Shown here one piece after another: positions 11,419 through 11,528 of a stretch of 11,528 bases of DNA. Source of the DNA: DASQDT01 sp036380435 (GTDB lineage: Bacteria > Acidobacteriota > Blastocatellia > Pyrinomonadales > Pyrinomonadaceae); NCBI GenBank assembly GCA_036380435.1, contig DASVES010000201.1, positions 1 through 11,528 of the forward strand, read 5' to 3'. Within the stretch, counting starts at the first letter, position 1, and every line of letters starts with the position of its first letter. The position numbers and the translations under genes are program-made. The notes beneath the pieces were generated by a model. It was given only the letters and a program-made list of their open reading frames with translations. It did not search any database and was not told the DNA's origin.

Positions 11419-11528
11419 CCCGGGGCTGTGATGCGGCGCCGCGGGCGCGTCGTTGCCCCTTCCCTTCCCTAAATTTAGCGCGCGCGCCAAAGTTCGTTTC
11501 GTCCGGGAACATTTCAACTGCGTGTGTA

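Overview
The window is GC-rich bacterial DNA from a member of an environmental phylum. Several traits suggest Acidobacteriota, possibly class Blastocatellia: an ECF sigma factor and zinc-finger anti-sigma factor next to paired DUF4097 proteins, the composition, and a small protein ending in a GMHPTANQR-type tail. This assignment rests on recollection of such genomes and was not checked by a search. No tRNA, rRNA, CRISPR array, transposase or integrase gene was seen.

Layout. Positions 1-1387 (minus strand) hold a putative lipoprotein, a gamma-carbonic-anhydrase-like hexapeptide protein and the 5' end of hisS, whose reading frame runs off the left edge. A hairpin of 7-bp repeats (TGATRAG type) fills the gap before hisS. 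Positions 1630-1803 (plus) encode a 57-residue single-membrane-segment protein with a TTG start. Positions 1804-2292 lie between this gene and a convergent MFS exporter gene (2292-3602, minus). This gap holds a second family of 7-bp repeats (GTTAGCN) interrupted by an approximately 395-bp, AT-richer segment. That segment encodes a small two-helix membrane protein and ends in an attC-like structure. Removing it restores a perfect 31-bp hairpin arm, so it looks like a cassette inserted precisely at a GTTAGC site.

Positions 3603-4177 are a structured non-coding region with a good sigma70-type promoter (TTGACA-17-TAGAGT). It drives a probable two-gene operon on the plus strand: a cholesterol-oxidase-like GMC flavoprotein (4178-5956) and an unrecognised 320-residue protein (5982-6944). 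From 7042 to the right edge everything is on the minus strand. In transcription order these are an ECF sigma factor (10696-11418), a membrane-anchored zinc-finger anti-sigma factor (9733-10473), two exported DUF4097-type beta-repeat proteins, and dcd (dCTP deaminase).

How the genes work together. The right third reads as a cell-envelope stress module: the anti-sigma factor would hold the sigma factor, and the exported DUF4097 proteins would be regulon members or signal inputs. The left part is housekeeping (hisS, carbonic-anhydrase-like) and export. The most unusual element is the cassette-like insertion at about 1830-2224, with the two unrelated families of heptamer repeats placed at gene 3' ends.
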